Assembly: GCF_020544465.1 (NCBI RefSeq)
Contig: NZ_CP066126.1
Coordinates: 4,774,001 to 4,838,000 of the forward strand
Reading direction: 5' to 3'
DNA: 64,000 bases
Source: Chromobacterium rhizoryzae
Lineage (GTDB): Bacteria; Pseudomonadota; Gammaproteobacteria; Burkholderiales; Chromobacteriaceae
Shown here: piece by piece, positions 52,001-60,418 of the stretch
Position numbering within the stretch: position 1 is the first letter of the stretch
Layout: every line of letters begins with the position of its first letter
The notes under the pieces: model-generated
Told to the model about the DNA's origin: nothing
The model's database searches: none
The model's input: the letters and a program-made list of their open reading frames with translations, nothing else
Program-made: the position numbers and the translations under genes

Positions 52001-53761
52001 CTCCACCAGCGAGGACAGCGCCTGCCCGCCCGCCGGCGCCGACGGCCCGCGCAGCAAGCCGGACGCGGCCGGCAGGAACAGCTCCAGCTCACGGGCGCCG
52101 CTCAATTCGGCAACGGCCGCGCTCTCGCCCAGCCGGCGCCACTCCCGGCCCGCGCGGAAGCGCCCTCCGGGCAAGGGGCGCTTGGCGCGGATCAAGAGGC
52201 GGATGTCGCCGCCCGCGCGGCTCTCCGCCGCCAGCCGCCGCAACACGCAGCGCTGGCCGGCCACGCCGTCCACCGTGTCCGGCCGGCAAGCCGGCCCCTC
52301 CGGCGCGGCCAGGGTCAGCCTGGCCTGCTGGCTGGCGTTCAATTGGTAGCTGACCGCCTCCCCGCCGCTGCGCAAGCCCTCCACCGTCAAGCGCTGTTGC
52401 CCGCCCAAGGGCTGATGCAGCAGCGCGGCGAACGCGGCCTCGCTGAACACCGGATTGAGATAGGGCGCGGCGGCGCTGAGGCCGCCCCGCACCTGGCCCT
52501 GAGCGTCGGCAAAACCGGCGAAACCGCCGGCGGGGCTGGCGCGGCCCAGCTGCTGCAGCGCGAACAAGGGCGGTCTCGCGCCGGCTTCCAGATACCAGGC
52601 GGCGGCGCGGCTGCCGTCTTGCGGATGGCGCTCGCCGTAAATGGCCTGGTCCCGGCTGCCGCTGACCGTGGTCACGTACTGGCGGCCGCTGGACTGATCG
52701 TCGATCAACAACAGGCCCAGCCGCGAATAGCGCCGCTGGACCGGCGGCTTGCCCCCGCCCATGGCGGGCAATTGCAGATTGAAGCGGTCGCCGCGGAACA
52801 AGCGCGAGCGCGAGTAAAAACCGGCCTCCACCAAGCTATCCAGCCGGATCTTGGGATGGGCGGTCATAAAGGCTTGCAACTGCTCCGCCGGCGGCGGCAC
52901 AAAGAAGACCTCCACCGCCCTGGCGCGGGCGAAGGCGGCGATGGGCACGCTATCGTTGATATGCCGCCATTCCCCGCCCACCCGGAAACGGGCCTTGGGC
53001 GTTGCCAGCATCTTGGCGCGCACCGTGAACATCAGATCGCCGCCGCTGCCGGCATTGCTTTGGCCGGCAATGGTCCGCAACACGCACAGCTTGCCGGCGA
53101 CGCCGTCCACCGTTTCATTGCGGCAGCTATTGGCCGGCGCGGGATTGAGGATCAGATGGGCGCGTTTGCTGAGCTGGGTCACAAAGCGGCGTTCGCCGCC
53201 GCTGGCCAGGGTTTCCACGAAGGACAGCTCGCGCGACGCGCCCGGCGCCGCTTTGGCGATGGTGTCGAAAGCCAGTTCGCTCAACACCGGGTTGACCTGG
53301 CGGCCCTGCGCCGGCCTGAAGCCGTCGCCGCTCAGGCCCATGGCCGCGCCGTGCGCGTCCGCCATGCCGCGGAAAGCCTGCAGCGGCTGCAACTGGCGGA
53401 TCTCCCGCACCTGGGCGTCCGGCTGATGGGTATACCAGATGGCCACTTTCTTGGCGCCGCCGCGCGGCGCGCGCGCGCCGAAAACGGCCTGGGCCTGGCT
53501 GCCGGGCAGGATGCCGCCGCTGCTGCCCAGGGTGCTCAGATACTGAGTGCCGGCCAGCCGGTCTTCAATCAGGATCAAGTCCTGCTGGCTGCGCCACTCC
53601 TGCCGGCCCAAGGGTTCCGGCGGCTTGGCCGGCGCCGGAAGGGGCCGCACCGGGAGAAATCCCGCGCCGGGCGCGGCCTGCGAAACGCCGGCCGGCGTCG
53701 TTTGCGCCAGCCCCGCGCCGAGGCCGGCCATGAAGATCAGAGTTGAGATCCAGTATTTCAT
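49052..53761 (-). CDS. Giant EcpD-like pilus tip adhesin with three tandem modules
   Basis: 1569 residues, about three times E. coli EcpD (547). Signal peptide MKYWISTLIFMAGLGAGLAQ; the start at 53761 is preferred to one at 53809. A ~270-residue unit occurs three times, marked by CRNETVDGVAGKLC (about residue 212), CRPDTVDGVAGQRC (493) and CRPETVDGMAGRVC (764), each followed by a variant of RFRVG..WR.LGES...F..AKAVELF, the EcpD N-terminal module. A long middle part with Ig-like strands follows. The C-terminal ~95 residues (PAWLTFDADGGG...DDPVSLLTTEG.PWYG) match the EcpD end that joins the pilin. Exported by the adjacent usher. Confidence 0.8.
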   Translation of the reverse strand: MKYWISTLIFMAGLGAGLAQTTPAGVSQAAPGAGFLPVRPLPAPAKPPEPLGRQEWRSQQDLILIEDRLAGTQYLSTLGSSGGILPGSQAQAVFGARAPRGGAKKVAIWYTHQPDAQVREIRQLQPLQAFRGMADAHGAAMGLSGDGFRPAQGRQVNPVLSELAFDTIAKAAPGASRELSFVETLASGGERRFVTQLSKRAHLILNPAPANSCRNETVDGVAGKLCVLRTIAGQSNAGSGGDLMFTVRAKMLATPKARFRVGGEWRHINDSVPIAAFARARAVEVFFVPPPAEQLQAFMTAHPKIRLDSLVEAGFYSRSRLFRGDRFNLQLPAMGGGKPPVQRRYSRLGLLLIDDQSSGRQYVTTVSGSRDQAIYGERHPQDGSRAAAWYLEAGARPPLFALQQLGRASPAGGFAGFADAQGQVRGGLSAAAPYLNPVFSEAAFAALLHQPLGGQQRLTVEGLRSGGEAVSYQLNASQQARLTLAAPEGPACRPDTVDGVAGQRCVLRRLAAESRAGGDIRLLIRAKRPLPGGRFRAGREWRRLGESAAVAELSGARELELFLPAASGLLRGPSAPAGGQALSSLVEAYFYSSGRQHQGDRFALSLRDGYLPAPQAKAGALKLLTIEDEPSQQHYITTLQAEPGQSLYGARRPRAGQRAATWYVEAETASGRSGELQARQALPAALIAGFSDRQGRVSVGRAMRQPGQIHPVFNERAFAEWLRLPLGGRQLLTLEAERGGQPVTVRAQAEKSAMLRLGPPQAACRPETVDGMAGRVCALRSVAGESQAQSGGGVRFSVRGPQIAAKARFRVGTQPWRRLGESVEAAEFAGAKAVELFLPPAGRGRQAQGMEAVFYSGERDDVLVLPLDAPKPEAAGGEVDFVFGSSHEGMMKTVPASITLMLNESVVAGGPNEIRFAGVSDSVLEKKAHVTFSPAMLGEKDISLLETLKLPVGTEALSFDFKHACFEKNEKKECTIDKDSGTKAVGVTFNGRGVAQPPWFRWFEKPAARINNVSVSPDRVNTAVETNVEFAIDIADGLGAGTHDHALECDLGTANKLFGDPDFVELMDSNERFIGRLPLKGSQTLEILPSQYSFPVKFSLRTKAGEKPGLVRLSCEYNYSGWSYPSVKIIEEDLSLASIEGPDEGRVGEDLEYRIFTDGISLGKRNLTVTVAGKDVPWGLDIPTLHFGETEIKPQCGKDCVFTFKPAEGNKVTLQLGIKGKSVSGRRDAYHIAVSLEGDKTLDKDFSIVPNWALESLVSNGDVAAGAPLRYRLRLNAPAAQALTLWLRTRPQDGQAVDDGYEGGRVTVKDGDKVLAAALNTGDWGAVTLPQGSESMVVEVPTRSFDDGVRNTRALELGAALSEDKPEAEPPAAKYAIGRIYQPKSSVSVLPASEGSNRGSGWVGAPDGRIRLDYLIRAQMANLPPAGGPERGATRRYLSQRGLGAVKASLSLDGKHGASQREGMCRFALQSDARQGVLFPAWLTFDADGGGRREPDNCSATVSHDLSAGAWLDEGSDPAQGLEKRKLPFSLWFQLDDPVSLLTTEGAPWYGRALGSGAVRVDMSLELAQ

Positions 53762-53815
53762 TTCAGTCCGTCTGTCCTGCTGGGATGGGGTGATGAGGGG
53801 ATTGCGCACGCCGGC

Positions 53816-56341
53816 TCAGCCTTCGTCTTCGCGCAAGGGCGCGTAAATCCGGTCCGCGTCCCGGCCATAGACGATCTTGCCCAGCCAGGCCGTGGCGCCG
53901 GCGTCCTTCAAATCCAGATTGACCCGGAAGCGTTCCGCCGCGCCGGGTTCGACGCTGACCTCCGGATAACGCTGATCCACGTCGATGGCGAAGTTGCCCT
54001 GCTCGTCGGTCCGGGCCTGGCCGATATGGTTGCGCACCATGACATGCCGCAGCGGCGCGCCGTCGACGCCGGTCAGCTGACCGAACACCGTCACCATCCG
54101 TTTGATCTTGGGCGTCACCCGCACCACATTGCCCGGGTACAGCGTGTACTCATGGTCGGTGTCGGACACCTCGTAGCTGGCCTGCCCGCTTTCCGCGTCG
54201 CGCACATAGAAGTGATAAGTGTTGTAGGCCGGCGCCGCGATCCAATTGCGCCCCTGGCGCAAACTGTGGCTTTGCTCGTTCAGCACCGCCTCCAGCGCGC
54301 CGTCCGGCGCTCCCGGCACATCGACGACGATGCCGGCCTCGTCCTGCCCGCCGCCGGCGGCGACCGCGCCGCCGCCCCAGGCCAGGCCGCCCTGCATATT
54401 GACGCTGGCGCTGCGGCTGTCCCGCTCCGCGTCCACCGACACATTGCCCTGGCCGTAGCGGCCGTTGAAGCCGACGTAAGCGCCGAAGCTGGAAGACTGG
54501 CCGCCTGCGCCTTCGCGGCTGATGCTGGCATTGGCGCCCACATCGTCGATCACGCTGTTTTCAAACGACTTGCTGGCCGACAGGTCCAGCGTGTCGCCGC
54601 CGTCTCGATGCGACATGCCCACGCTGAAATTGCCGTCCATGGCCAGGTTGAAAGTCAGCATCGCGTAATACTGCTGATCCACCGAGCCGCCGTTGAGATT
54701 GCGGCTGCTGCCGAGCTGCAACTGAGCGCCGCCCCATTTGCCGTTGTACATCTGCCGCGAATAATCGGCGCGCATATAGCGATAGCCGCTGCTCCGGTCC
54801 CGGTCGTAACTGAGGTTGATCGACCCGGCGTCCACGCCCCAGCCGTGCAAATTGAAATTGGCGCCCAGCGAATCGTAATCCCGGGCGTAGAAATTCAGAC
54901 GCCGGCCCTTCGCGCCGCGCTCCCCGGTCAGCCACAGGCTGCCGATGCCGCGAGGCAGCGCCAGATTGAGCGTGCCCACCCGGCGCCGGGCGCCGTCGCT
55001 GGCCAACAGGTTTTGCACGCTGGCGCGCAGCGCGCTGGACAGCTGCCAAGAGGCGAAACCTTCCTGCACCGTGGTCTTATCGTTTTGATACAGGGTCAGA
55101 TTCCAGTCCACCTCATGCCACAGCGCCCCCACCGACACACCGAACAAGGGCCGGTAAGCCCCGCCCTCGTCCTCCGGCGCGCCCTGATCGCCGTAGCGGG
55201 CCATCGCCTCTCCGGCGCCGCCCCACAGCTGCCAGTTCAAGCCGTCGCGCAGGCTGGAGCCGCCCACCGGCTTGTTGATCCGGTACACGCGGCGGCTTTG
55301 CACCTGGCCGGCCACCAGTATCTCCACCTCCACGTCGTAAACGCCGGCCTGCAAGGCCGAGGTGTCCAGCCGGTGATTGCCCATGCCCAGCCTTTGCGTG
55401 CTCAACAAGCGGCCTTCGCGCTTGACGCGCACCTCCCCGGTGGCCGGCAGATAGACATCGATGGGATTCAAGGACTGGCCGGGGTCCAGCTTCAGAGTCT
55501 GGCTGACGTTGCCATAGGAGAACCCGTACATCCGGCTGCCGTTCAAGGTGGACACATTGCCCAGGCTTTGCAGGTTCCAGCCGTCCACCATGCCCAGCGC
55601 CAGCCGTTTGCCGTCGATATCGCGCTCATACATGACGCGGTCCAGCGTTACGGACTGATCCGCCGCCGAATCGTCCAGATAGGCGGAGCCCATCACATTG
55701 ACGTGGTCCACGCCCAAGGACGTGGTGTCGTCGAAAGTGAGATAGCCGGAAGAATGGCCGCGTCCCTGATTGCGCGAGCTATAGCCGTTGAACGCGTACT
55801 TGAGCACGCTGGACAGCCCGCCCGAGGACGGCGCCTGCAACACGGACTCCCGCAGATGCGCATCGTCGGCGGCGAAACCGGCCGGCTCCAGAAACAGGTC
55901 CACCCGCATCGCCATCATGTCCAGCTGCAAGCGCTCGGCATCGCCCAGACTCAAGGCCCCGCCCGGCGAAAACGTCCGCCCCGTCGCCTGCCGCAAGGCC
56001 TGGACCGCGGACGGGCTCAACACGCTCTTGTTGTTGGCCAGCAGCGGTTTGACCTTGTCCAGCCGCATTGAGCCGTCGGCCTGCAGCCTCACCGTCAGCG
56101 TGGCCGACACCACGCCCTCGTCCGAGGCTTGCCGCGCCGAACGCGCCACCAGCGGCATGGACACGCCTTCGCGCAGCAGGTCCTTGATCTCCGCCGACAA
56201 GGCAAGCTTGTTTAACTGCACTTGCTGCGCCAAGGGCCGCCGCTCGGCATCCGCCGCCGCGGCCAGCGCCGTCTCCGCCAACAGCAGCGCACTTAAAAAA
56301 GCCATCCCGTTTTTAAGAACGATATCCCGCGCACGCTTCAT
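53816..56341 (-). CDS. Outer-membrane usher, EcpC-like
   Basis: 841 residues with signal peptide (LKNGMAFLSALLLAETALA). Features of the CS1/ECP-type usher: an N-terminal domain ending in LDMMAMRVDLFLEP, a beta-barrel (SGYLTFDDTTSLGVDHVNVMGSAYL, YERDIDGKRLALGMVDGWNLQSLG), plug and a C-terminal part with VTPKIKRMVTVFGQLTGVDGAPLRHVMV. It assembles and secretes the pilus. Six bases before the tip gene's longer frame. Confidence 0.85.
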   Translation of the reverse strand: MKRARDIVLKNGMAFLSALLLAETALAAAADAERRPLAQQVQLNKLALSAEIKDLLREGVSMPLVARSARQASDEGVVSATLTVRLQADGSMRLDKVKPLLANNKSVLSPSAVQALRQATGRTFSPGGALSLGDAERLQLDMMAMRVDLFLEPAGFAADDAHLRESVLQAPSSGGLSSVLKYAFNGYSSRNQGRGHSSGYLTFDDTTSLGVDHVNVMGSAYLDDSAADQSVTLDRVMYERDIDGKRLALGMVDGWNLQSLGNVSTLNGSRMYGFSYGNVSQTLKLDPGQSLNPIDVYLPATGEVRVKREGRLLSTQRLGMGNHRLDTSALQAGVYDVEVEILVAGQVQSRRVYRINKPVGGSSLRDGLNWQLWGGAGEAMARYGDQGAPEDEGGAYRPLFGVSVGALWHEVDWNLTLYQNDKTTVQEGFASWQLSSALRASVQNLLASDGARRRVGTLNLALPRGIGSLWLTGERGAKGRRLNFYARDYDSLGANFNLHGWGVDAGSINLSYDRDRSSGYRYMRADYSRQMYNGKWGGAQLQLGSSRNLNGGSVDQQYYAMLTFNLAMDGNFSVGMSHRDGGDTLDLSASKSFENSVIDDVGANASISREGAGGQSSSFGAYVGFNGRYGQGNVSVDAERDSRSASVNMQGGLAWGGGAVAAGGGQDEAGIVVDVPGAPDGALEAVLNEQSHSLRQGRNWIAAPAYNTYHFYVRDAESGQASYEVSDTDHEYTLYPGNVVRVTPKIKRMVTVFGQLTGVDGAPLRHVMVRNHIGQARTDEQGNFAIDVDQRYPEVSVEPGAAERFRVNLDLKDAGATAWLGKIVYGRDADRIYAPLREDEG

Positions 56342-56366
56342 CTCGCCTCACCCACCGTCGTCGCCG

Positions 56367-57062
56367 TCATGCGTCGTCAAGCGGCGCATCTTTCTCCGCG
56401 TCCAAGAATTTTCCATCCCGCTGCAACATCACTTTGTCCTGGCCCTGGCTGCTGTCTATCGTCTTGAAATTCACCGCGTAGCCCGGCCCAATCCAGTAGC
56501 GCTCCTTGCAGACCTCGCCCAGCCGCTTTTGCTTGCACGGCCCGTAGGCAATCGCCTGAAACGACACATTGCCCCGGTTTTCCAGATGGCCGCGCCGATA
56601 GGCGTAGTCAAACCGCGGCTGCTTGGGCAGCACCAGCAGATTGGTTCTGATGCCGGTCAAAAACTCGACGTCGCCGCTTTTCTCGGAATCCGCGCCCTCG
56701 TCCGCCAAGCCCAGCAAGGCGTTCTTCCAGGTCACCTTGTAATAGCGCTCCCTGTCGTCCTTGGGGCCGCTGTAGATGAAGCGGACCGCCTGATCCTGCC
56801 CCGCCGCCAGCAACACCCGCGCCGGCGTGAATTGCAGGCTGGCGCCGTCCGTATTCAGCTCGCGCGCGCCCTCGTACGGAGAGTCCACCTGCGTCACGCT
56901 CACCGACAGCAAAGACGCTTGCTGCTCGGTGTTTCTGGCGTGGATCGTGACCGCCTCTTTATTGGACGGCATCGCCGCCGTCATATCGGAAACCTGAATC
57001 GCCCCGGCCCATGCCGGCAGCAGCAAACAGGCCAAAGCGTGAAATCTGAAGCACCCTGGCAT
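56367..57062 (-). CDS. Pilus chaperone, EcpB-like
   Basis: 231 residues with signal peptide (FHALACLLLPAWAGA). Ig-like chaperone: VSDMTAAMPSNKEAVTIHARNTEQQASLLSVSVTQV, ASLQFTPARVLLAAGQDQAVRFIYSGPKDDRERYYKVTW and a C-terminal RTNLLVLPKQPRFDYAYR. GAGGAG lies upstream. First chaperone after the pilin gene, as in ecpAB. Confidence 0.8.
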   Translation of the reverse strand: MPGCFRFHALACLLLPAWAGAIQVSDMTAAMPSNKEAVTIHARNTEQQASLLSVSVTQVDSPYEGARELNTDGASLQFTPARVLLAAGQDQAVRFIYSGPKDDRERYYKVTWKNALLGLADEGADSEKSGDVEFLTGIRTNLLVLPKQPRFDYAYRRGHLENRGNVSFQAIAYGPCKQKRLGEVCKERYWIGPGYAVNFKTIDSSQGQDKVMLQRDGKFLDAEKDAPLDDA

Positions 57063-57083
57063 AAGCTGAAACTCCTCAAAATA

Positions 57084-57108
57084 AAAAGGGAGCTAGGCTC
57101 CCTTTTTT
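57084..57108 (-). terminator. Attenuating terminator between ecpA and ecpB
   Basis: On the minus strand GGGAGCC-TA-GCTCCC with a following T-run (TTTTTATTTT). It sits between the pilin gene and the chaperone/usher genes and should reduce read-through, giving excess pilin mRNA. Confidence 0.8.
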
Positions 57109-57125
57109 GGCGCTACCCTTTGAAA

Positions 57126-57761
57126 TCAGCGAACGGAGAATTGCGTATTCTCTTCTTCGGTTTTGACTGTTTTCTGCCAGGAGGCGTCCAGGATCAAATC
57201 GAATTTGCCCACGTATTGGCCATCGCTCAATTTAGACGCTTCGGTCACCATGACGCCGCTGGAATCCTTGCCGCCGGCAAACTCCGCTTTCAGCTGAGAA
57301 GTGCCTTTATTCTCTCCGGCGATGGAAGCCACTTTCGCGAATTCGCCAAACCCGGACAGGCCGTCCAGATCCTTCGGTTCGGCCGACAGTTTCACCTGCT
57401 TGCCGGCATGGTCCGTCACGCTGAGGTCAAAATCCATTTCCCCGATGGACGCGGTATGGCTCAGCTGATGCTGGACCGAGGAGGCTTTTACCTTATAGCC
57501 GCTGATGGTGTATTCATCCGAATTCAGCATGCGGATATCGAAATCCAGGTTTTTGGATTCAATGGTTTTGGAAATCGGGCTGTACACGAAATGCACATTC
57601 GGCTTTTTAGCCGTGATTTCGATAGCGTGCGAGCTATCCTTATCCGCGGTCACATCCCATTCGGCGGAAGCGCGAGTGGAACCAGGAATGGGGTCGGCGG
57701 CATGGGCGCCGACGCTGAATACCGCAGCCAGCAATGCAGGCAGCACGACTTTATTCATCAT
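57126..57761 (-). CDS. Major pilin, EcpA-like
   Basis: 211 residues with signal peptide ending GAHA. ASAEWDVTADKDSSHAIEITAK near the mature N-terminus and LSDGQYVGKFDLILDASWQ at the C-terminus correspond in order to the start and end of E. coli EcpA. Forms the shaft by donor-strand exchange. Two Met codons open the frame (57761, 57758). First gene of the operon. Confidence 0.8.
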   Translation of the reverse strand: MMNKVVLPALLAAVFSVGAHAADPIPGSTRASAEWDVTADKDSSHAIEITAKKPNVHFVYSPISKTIESKNLDFDIRMLNSDEYTISGYKVKASSVQHQLSHTASIGEMDFDLSVTDHAGKQVKLSAEPKDLDGLSGFGEFAKVASIAGENKGTSQLKAEFAGGKDSSGVMVTEASKLSDGQYVGKFDLILDASWQKTVKTEEENTQFSVR

Positions 57762-58066
57762 TTCGCTTTCAATAGAGGTCTATAAAATAAAACCTGCAAA
57801 TACGGCCTTAAGCTGTACTTGGCACGTCATTATCGAAAAGCCGCCGATCAAACTCTATAAGAGCACTCTCAAAACACCCGGCGGACGAGAACGCGCGGAT
57901 GCCATCCGCCCCTCTCGACTCAGAGCGAATTGACCCGCCGGGGCGCAAAACTAAGGGGAAAAACACGAAGAAAGCCGGATGAAAGCGGAATGCGGGAGCG
58001 GGATAAAAGCCTGTCCAAGAGGGCACTCACAGCCAGTCCCGCAGGGCCGGCAGCGCCCTCCCCGGC
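57762..58066 (-). promoter_or_regulatory. Upstream region of the pilus operon
   Basis: 305 bases, AT-richer near 57770-57860. It should hold the ecpA promoter; TATTTTATAG just upstream of the gene is a candidate -10 zone. No EcpR-type regulator gene is adjacent and no ribosome-bound small gene is apparent. Confidence 0.4.
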
Positions 58067-58591
58067 TTAGCGCCTCTTCTTCCGCCCCAGCTTGCGCGGC
58101 AAGGCGTCCAACTCGTCCAGGCTCAGGTAGAGCTGCTGCACCGCCGCCACATGCCGCGGCAGATCAATCTGCGCCACACCCAGGCTCAACAACATCTCCA
58201 GATAATTGAAGAAGCTCTTGCACATGCTGCGGCGGTGGCTGTGGTCGCGGAAATCCATATCGCAAGCGATGCGGAACAACAGCCCGCGCGCGGCGTGTTG
58301 GCGGTTGAGTTTCAGCAGCTGCGCCAGATGGGCGGCGTATTGACGGCCCAAGGCGCTGGCCTCGAACGCATTCTCCGCCTCGGCCGGCTGCCAGTAATGC
58401 GGATAAGTGCGGCCTTTGACGCGGCGGACAAAGGGCAGGCTGAGGTCTTTGGCTTCGCTGCCGACAAAACGGTAGCGCGAGCGCGGCCCTAGCGGCGGGA
58501 GTGGGGATGCGACGTCCTGACGGATGTCTTGAGTTTCAGCAGGGGACGAAGAGAGATCGATGCCAAGCACCGGACGGACAAGCTTTACCAT
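58067..58591 (-). CDS. Hypothetical cytosolic protein
   Basis: 174 residues; the ATG at 58591 is selected by AGGAGG. Pro/Ser-rich N-terminal part (about 1-45), then LPFVRRVKGRTYPHYWQP and a helical C-terminal half with CKSFFNYLEMLLSLGVAQIDLPRHVAAVQQLYLSLDEL. Lys/Arg-rich tail. No signal peptide or known motif. I do not recognise the family. Confidence 0.6.
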   Translation of the reverse strand: MVKLVRPVLGIDLSSSPAETQDIRQDVASPLPPLGPRSRYRFVGSEAKDLSLPFVRRVKGRTYPHYWQPAEAENAFEASALGRQYAAHLAQLLKLNRQHAARGLLFRIACDMDFRDHSHRRSMCKSFFNYLEMLLSLGVAQIDLPRHVAAVQQLYLSLDELDALPRKLGRKKRR

Positions 58592-58945
58592 TTGCAACCT
58601 CCTGAGCAGAAGGGCCATGCCGCAAAGCGGCAGGGCGGGCACATGACAAGAGTTAGTCTACCGGTGGACTTCTACTAAAACCGGCGCGCCCGCGAGGGCG
58701 CCACTTGCCACGGCCCGCCCGAATAGGCAAAGCAATGGCAACGGATACGCTGTGGAAACAGCGCATCCGCGGTAGAAGTCCAAGTCGGGAGACTAAACCC
58801 GAGCGCCGCGATTGCTGCGGCGCGGGGGCTATTGTTGGGGAGGAGCGGGAGAGCGTCAAGCCGGCGGCACCCGGCAGCACAAGAAAGCCGCGCCTGGCGC
58901 GCCGCGCGCGGCGGAGGCAAGCCATCGCTTGGGCTAGGAATAGCG
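58592..58945. other. 354-base gap, no gene seen
   Basis: GC-rich and without a convincing frame. It holds an 11-base inverted repeat, TGGACTTCTAC (58665-58675) and GTAGAAGTCCA (58772-58782), about 96 bases apart, whose role is unknown. Confidence 0.4.
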
Positions 58946-59542
58946 TTAAATCGGCTGTTCAGGCTGCTTCGCAAAATGCCGGCGCACCCACTGCTCGCAC
59001 AACAGCCAAAGCTGCGGCGCGCCTTTTTGGATCACCGGGCCATAACGGGACAACACCTGCTCCAGCGAAACATCGTTCTGCGTCCAGGTCCCGCCGCCGG
59101 TAAAGACATTGATCAGCAAAGGCTGGAAACGATCCAAAGCCTTGGCGAAACAGGCGTCGGCGCTTTCCGCGCGCTCAAACTCGCGCCACAGCGCCAGCAG
59201 CTCAGCGCCCTGCTCCGCCGGCAGCAAGCCAAACAAACGCTCCGCCGCCCTCGCCTCCGCTTCCGCCTGCGCCCCAGGCACGGCCTGGCCGTGGATAGGG
59301 AAATCGCCGGCATCCACCTCCACCACATCGTGCAGCAGCAGCATCTTGATCACCCGCTCGGTGTTGACCGGACCGCTGGCGTAATCGCCCAGCAACAAGG
59401 CGTACATCGCCAGATGCCAGGAATGCTCGGCCGAGTTCTCCCGGCGGCTCTGGTCCAGCAACGGCGATTGCCGCAGCACCGACTTCAAGCGGTCTATCTC
59501 TCTCAGAAAATTCAGTTGCCGTTCCAAGGCCGATACTTGCAT
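58946..59542 (-). CDS. HD-domain hydrolase, HDDC2/YfbR-like
   Basis: 198 residues. HD-domain residues: ENSAEHSWHLAMYALLL, IKMLLLHDVVEVDAGD (the HD pair) and a later D in the last helices. Similar to the HDDC2 group of 5'-nucleotidases or nucleotide phosphohydrolases acting on deoxynucleoside monophosphates. A TATAAT (minus strand, 59588-59583) lies upstream. Last gene of the GC-rich backbone. Confidence 0.85.
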   Translation of the reverse strand: MQVSALERQLNFLREIDRLKSVLRQSPLLDQSRRENSAEHSWHLAMYALLLGDYASGPVNTERVIKMLLLHDVVEVDAGDFPIHGQAVPGAQAEAEARAAERLFGLLPAEQGAELLALWREFERAESADACFAKALDRFQPLLINVFTGGGTWTQNDVSLEQVLSRYGPVIQKGAPQLWLLCEQWVRRHFAKQPEQPI

Positions 59543-59944
59543 CGCTTATCCCGCATTCAGATCTGTTTCGCCACGGAGGAGGATTATAGCTGTGGTCCGG
59601 ATCGGCACCATCATGGGATGAGGGGGAGCAGCCGCGTCTCATTGCGCAGGTTGGGATGAGTAGGAAGGCAGTTCTGGCCAAGGAGCCAAGATCGATCTCT
59701 CTGTGTCCTTATCGTCCAGAGTGGCCATCCATGGCGACTTATCATCAGTCAGAGTGGTCATCCAGTCACCAAGAGTAGAACGGCAGGCGGTCGCTACCTA
59801 TCCGTCCTTTAAGGAATTACGGGCATGGGTTAACTAGACCATATCAAATCAATCGTCATGTTTACCCTCTATCTATAACTGTTAGACTAGTAGAATTATG
59901 CCAAAACACTGGTTTATAAAATCACCCCGCACAGGAAGCAGAAT
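59543..59944. other. Boundary of backbone and low-GC region
   Basis: Composition changes near 59640-59700. It holds two copies of AGAGTGG(C/T)CATCCA (near 59716 and 59750) about 34 bases apart, and no gene. It may be an old junction of an insertion, but I see no tRNA or integrase. Confidence 0.4.
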
Positions 59945-60418
59945 ATGACATACCGCTATGCTGGAATCGTGGTCGTAGGAGATGCCATTACGGTTGTAGA
60001 TGCTCAAATACCGGATGACGAAAACGCGCCCATTACCATACTTTCTGACACCACTTGGACTCTGCAGAAAGGCGAACGAGGACCTGGTCTCTCCGTTCTC
60101 CACCAGCGTTGCTCTGATTATTTCCGTGAGAATGGGATCGATTCGGTCGTGGTTAAAGCAAGTGCACTACCCACAGGCTCAGTGAGACTGGCCGTACTAG
60201 AGAGTGCGGAGGTGAGAGGCGTAGTCATCGCTGCTGCTGCTTCGGCAGCCGAAGTTGAGATTCTTTCGAAGGCAGTTATCAGCCGGACATACGGAGAGAG
60301 AAAGGTTGACGAGTACTTGAAAGACGATAGCTTCTGGGATGAGCACATAGAGGGTGGCAAACTGAGGAAAACCAGCCGCGAGGCCGCAATGCTCATCATC
60401 GCTGCGAGGAATCGTTGA
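59945..60418 (+). CDS. RuvC/RNase H-like small protein partnered with a kinase
   Basis: 157 residues, AGGAAG upstream. Layout suggests an RNase H-like fold: a first strand pair (AGIVVVGDAITVVDAQ), GIDSVVVKASALP, LESAEVRGVVIAAAA, then LSKAVISRTYGERKVDEYLKDDSFW and a final KTSREAAMLIIAAR where RuvC has its DALAIA helix. The catalytic acids are only partly kept, so activity is doubtful. It overlaps the kinase start (TGATG), so the pair is coupled. Fold is inferred, function unknown. Confidence 0.6.
   Translation: MTYRYAGIVVVGDAITVVDAQIPDDENAPITILSDTTWTLQKGERGPGLSVLHQRCSDYFRENGIDSVVVKASALPTGSVRLAVLESAEVRGVVIAAAASAAEVEILSKAVISRTYGERKVDEYLKDDSFWDEHIEGGKLRKTSREAAMLIIAARNR

Noticed and set aside
51632..56071. 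Long plus-strand open frames opposite the tip and usher genes
   Set aside because: Composition typical of antisense shadows in GC-rich DNA; signal peptides and family motifs are on the minus strand.
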